Part shown: in pieces, positions 60,488 to 60,522 of the stretch
Layout of the letters: every line of letters begins with the position of its first letter
How positions within the stretch are numbered: position 1 is the stretch's first letter
Source of the DNA: Bacilli bacterium
GTDB lineage: Bacteria > Bacillota_I > Bacilli_A > RF39 > UBA660
NCBI GenBank assembly: GCA_017525035.1
Contig: JAFXTH010000018.1
Coordinates: 1 to 60,522, forward strand
Length of the DNA: 60,522 nucleotides
Direction of reading: 5' to 3'
Made by a program: the position numbers and the translations under genes
The notes under the pieces: generated by a model
Told to the model about the DNA's origin: nothing
The model's input: the letters and a program-made list of their open reading frames with translations, nothing else
Database searches by the model: none

Positions 60488-60522
60488 GGTTCCTTAGTGC
60501 AGCTGGTTAACACGTTTGCCTG
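60488..60522 (+). tRNA. Partial tRNA, probably Asp (GTC), cut by the window end
   Basis: The acceptor 5' strand GGTTCCT, the D-arm TGCAGCTGGTTAACA and the start of the anticodon arm (GTTTGCCTG) are present. Sequence stops at the first anticodon base, G. The pattern fits tRNA-Asp, where GTC would follow. Confidence 0.65.

Overview
The window comes from an AT-rich, low-GC Firmicute (Bacilli-type; an uncultured gut-associated lineage is my inference). It uses the standard genetic code: UGA ends genes such as the HD hydrolase at 6659 and the SEDS gene on the minus strand. Spore genes are scattered through it: sigG, yunB, two CotY/CotZ-like coat proteins, and a neighbourhood resembling the Bacillus yun/yut region. 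So the organism is, or recently was, an endospore former. Firmicute-type DnaB, T-box control of aminoacyl-tRNA synthetases and CCA-encoding tRNA genes agree with this.

Layout. 2-1483: 3' end of a repeat-rich acidic protein. 1545-2840: dnaB. 2894-5903: a type VII (ESX/WXG100)-like substrate cassette with two small WXG100-type proteins, a third protein joining a helical N-terminus to a C39/papain-like peptidase domain, and a fourth gene broken by a one-base frameshift. 5909-7945: serine T-box, HD-domain (p)ppGpp-hydrolase-like gene and serS. 8045-17677: probable operon of a 2466-residue repetitive intracellular protein, a membrane protein, galE and a zinc-ribbon membrane protein. It ends in a hairpin that also holds the sigG ribosome binding site. 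17730-24543: sigG, a GT4 glycosyltransferase, a second protein related to the giant one, a membrane-anchored serpin and a SEDS protein. 24621-26073: an LSm-like protein, two coat proteins and a degenerate membrane-tethered PTS EIIB-like domain.

26178-33619 holds an unknown protein, a two-component system, a pilin-like large Ig/Cys-rich surface protein and small membrane proteins. 33675-38647 holds tex, a Big_2 membrane protein paired with a C39-like protein, and a lipoprotein. 38671-41403 holds trpS, an asparagine T-box and asnS. 41491-46035 is a very large NlpC/P60-like surface protein with seven Big_2 domains. 46112-53155 holds a DUF1538 transporter with a tandem PII-like protein, an HdeD-like protein, an Hpt-REC protein, a secreted thioredoxin-like protein, a D-Ala-D-Ala carboxypeptidase, rluB and a ferredoxin. 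53298-59555 holds yunB, yutD, a DUF1292-like gene, a third repeat-family protein, a NifU-like gene and an S1-domain gene. The window ends in a tRNA cluster: Val, Thr, Tyr, Gln, Lys, Leu, Ser, initiator Met and a truncated, probably Asp, gene.

The most promising undescribed material is a family of three large cytosolic proteins (8045, 19676, 55579) built on a roughly 20-residue repeat of the form G[S/A]xEQAxxI. Two of them also share an N-terminal domain that recurs at their C-termini. Next in interest are the WXG100 cassette with its peptidase-like effector candidate and the hairpin control of sigG. Short transcripts are common here: the -10 box often lies only 15-21 bases before the start codon, directly behind the previous gene's terminator.
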